DNA from: Treponema sp. | GTDB lineage: Bacteria > Spirochaetota > Spirochaetia > Treponematales > Breznakiellaceae | DNA length: 6,398 nt | Direction: 5' to 3' | Assembly (NCBI GenBank): GCA_031275515.1 | Contig: JAISOQ010000116.1 | Coordinates: 1 to 6,398 of the forward strand | Shown here: positions 6,256 to 6,398 of the stretch, piece by piece | Layout: each line of letters starts with the position of its first letter | Numbering within the stretch: position 1 is the stretch's first letter | Translations under genes and position numbers: made by a program | Notes under the pieces: model-generated | The model's database searches: none | What the model saw: the letters and a program-made list of their open reading frames with translations, nothing else | Told to the model about the DNA's origin: nothing

Positions 6256-6398
6256 TGAGTATTCCGATACCACCCGGCCAGTGAATCCGGAGGTATCCGG
6301 GCAGTGGTTCTGGTGTAAAACGGGAGCCGGTTCTGGAAACTAGCGGGCAGTGAATCCGGTAGTATCCGGGCAGTTCCGACATCTTGAAACCAATCCTG
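6256..6398. mobile_element. End of an IS21-family-like insertion sequence, running off the window
   Basis: The element starts with TGAGTATTCCG at 6256, precisely where glucosidase homology ends. IS21-family elements end in TG...CA and carry several internal terminal repeats; TG(x)GTATTCCGG-type ends with CCGGCCA-type repeats are typical as I remember them. Here a 26-base first unit (6256-6281) is followed by four 23-base units at 6282-6304, 6305-6327, 6328-6350 and 6351-6373. The first and last of these four differ at only 2 of 23 positions; the middle two share GGTTCTGG and about half of the remaining positions. The istA/istB genes and the other end must lie beyond 6398. The target duplication cannot be checked from one end. 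Confidence 0.68.
6282..6373. repeat. 23-bp tandem terminal repeats within the IS end
   Basis: Units at 6282-6304 and 6351-6373 read TGAATCCGG, two variable bases, GTATCCGGGCAG with 21 of 23 positions the same. Two diverged units (6305-6327 and 6328-6350) keep the exact 23-base register and the C-GGG core near their ends. In IS21-family elements such repeats are transposase (IstA) binding sites. The perfect spacing indicates binding on a regular helical phase of about two turns. Confidence 0.7.

Overview
The window (about 50% GC by eye) looks like bacterial chromosome. I infer a spirochaete of the Treponema type, possibly from a gut. The grounds are a potABCD polyamine operon, a truncated Treponema-style IS200/Y1-like transposase, and a 6-phospho-beta-glucosidase remnant. 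This taxonomic guess rests on remembered family resemblance, not on a search. Every gene I can support lies on the minus strand, so the window reads functionally from right to left.

Layout from right to left. (1) At 6256-6398 the left end of what looks like an IS21-family insertion sequence enters from beyond the window. It carries a TG-starting terminus and 23-bp multiple terminal repeats. (2) At 5988-6255 lies the C-terminal 88 codons of a GH1 6-phospho-beta-glucosidase, cut exactly where the IS terminus begins. Its own hairpin terminator follows at 5951-5980. (3) The 5214-5987 stretch has no intact gene. It holds a frameshifted, truncated Y1/REP-associated-type transposase remnant (5615-5829), a perfect 9-bp hairpin (5548-5569) and four direct copies of a GGGGTCAGACCTC motif (5306-5373). 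(4) At 4743-5213 is an intact methylated-DNA--protein-cysteine methyltransferase. (5) At 375-4509 is a complete spermidine/putrescine ABC importer operon in the order potA (ATPase), potB and potC (permeases), potD (binding lipoprotein). (6) At 1-374 no gene is supported; two hairpins directly follow potD.

The pot genes form one transcription unit. potA/potB overlap by four bases (GTGA), potB/potC overlap by four bases (ATGA), and potD follows a 105-bp gap with its own strong ribosome binding site. PotD captures a polyamine at the outer face of the inner membrane, PotB and PotC form the channel, and PotA supplies ATP hydrolysis. A plausible sigma-70 promoter precedes potA.

The operon and the methyltransferase are conventional. 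The interest is in the right-hand 1.2 kb, a zone of mobile-element debris: one IS end breaking a sugar-hydrolase gene, a decayed transposase and a short repeat cluster. I found no evidence for a new multigene system here.
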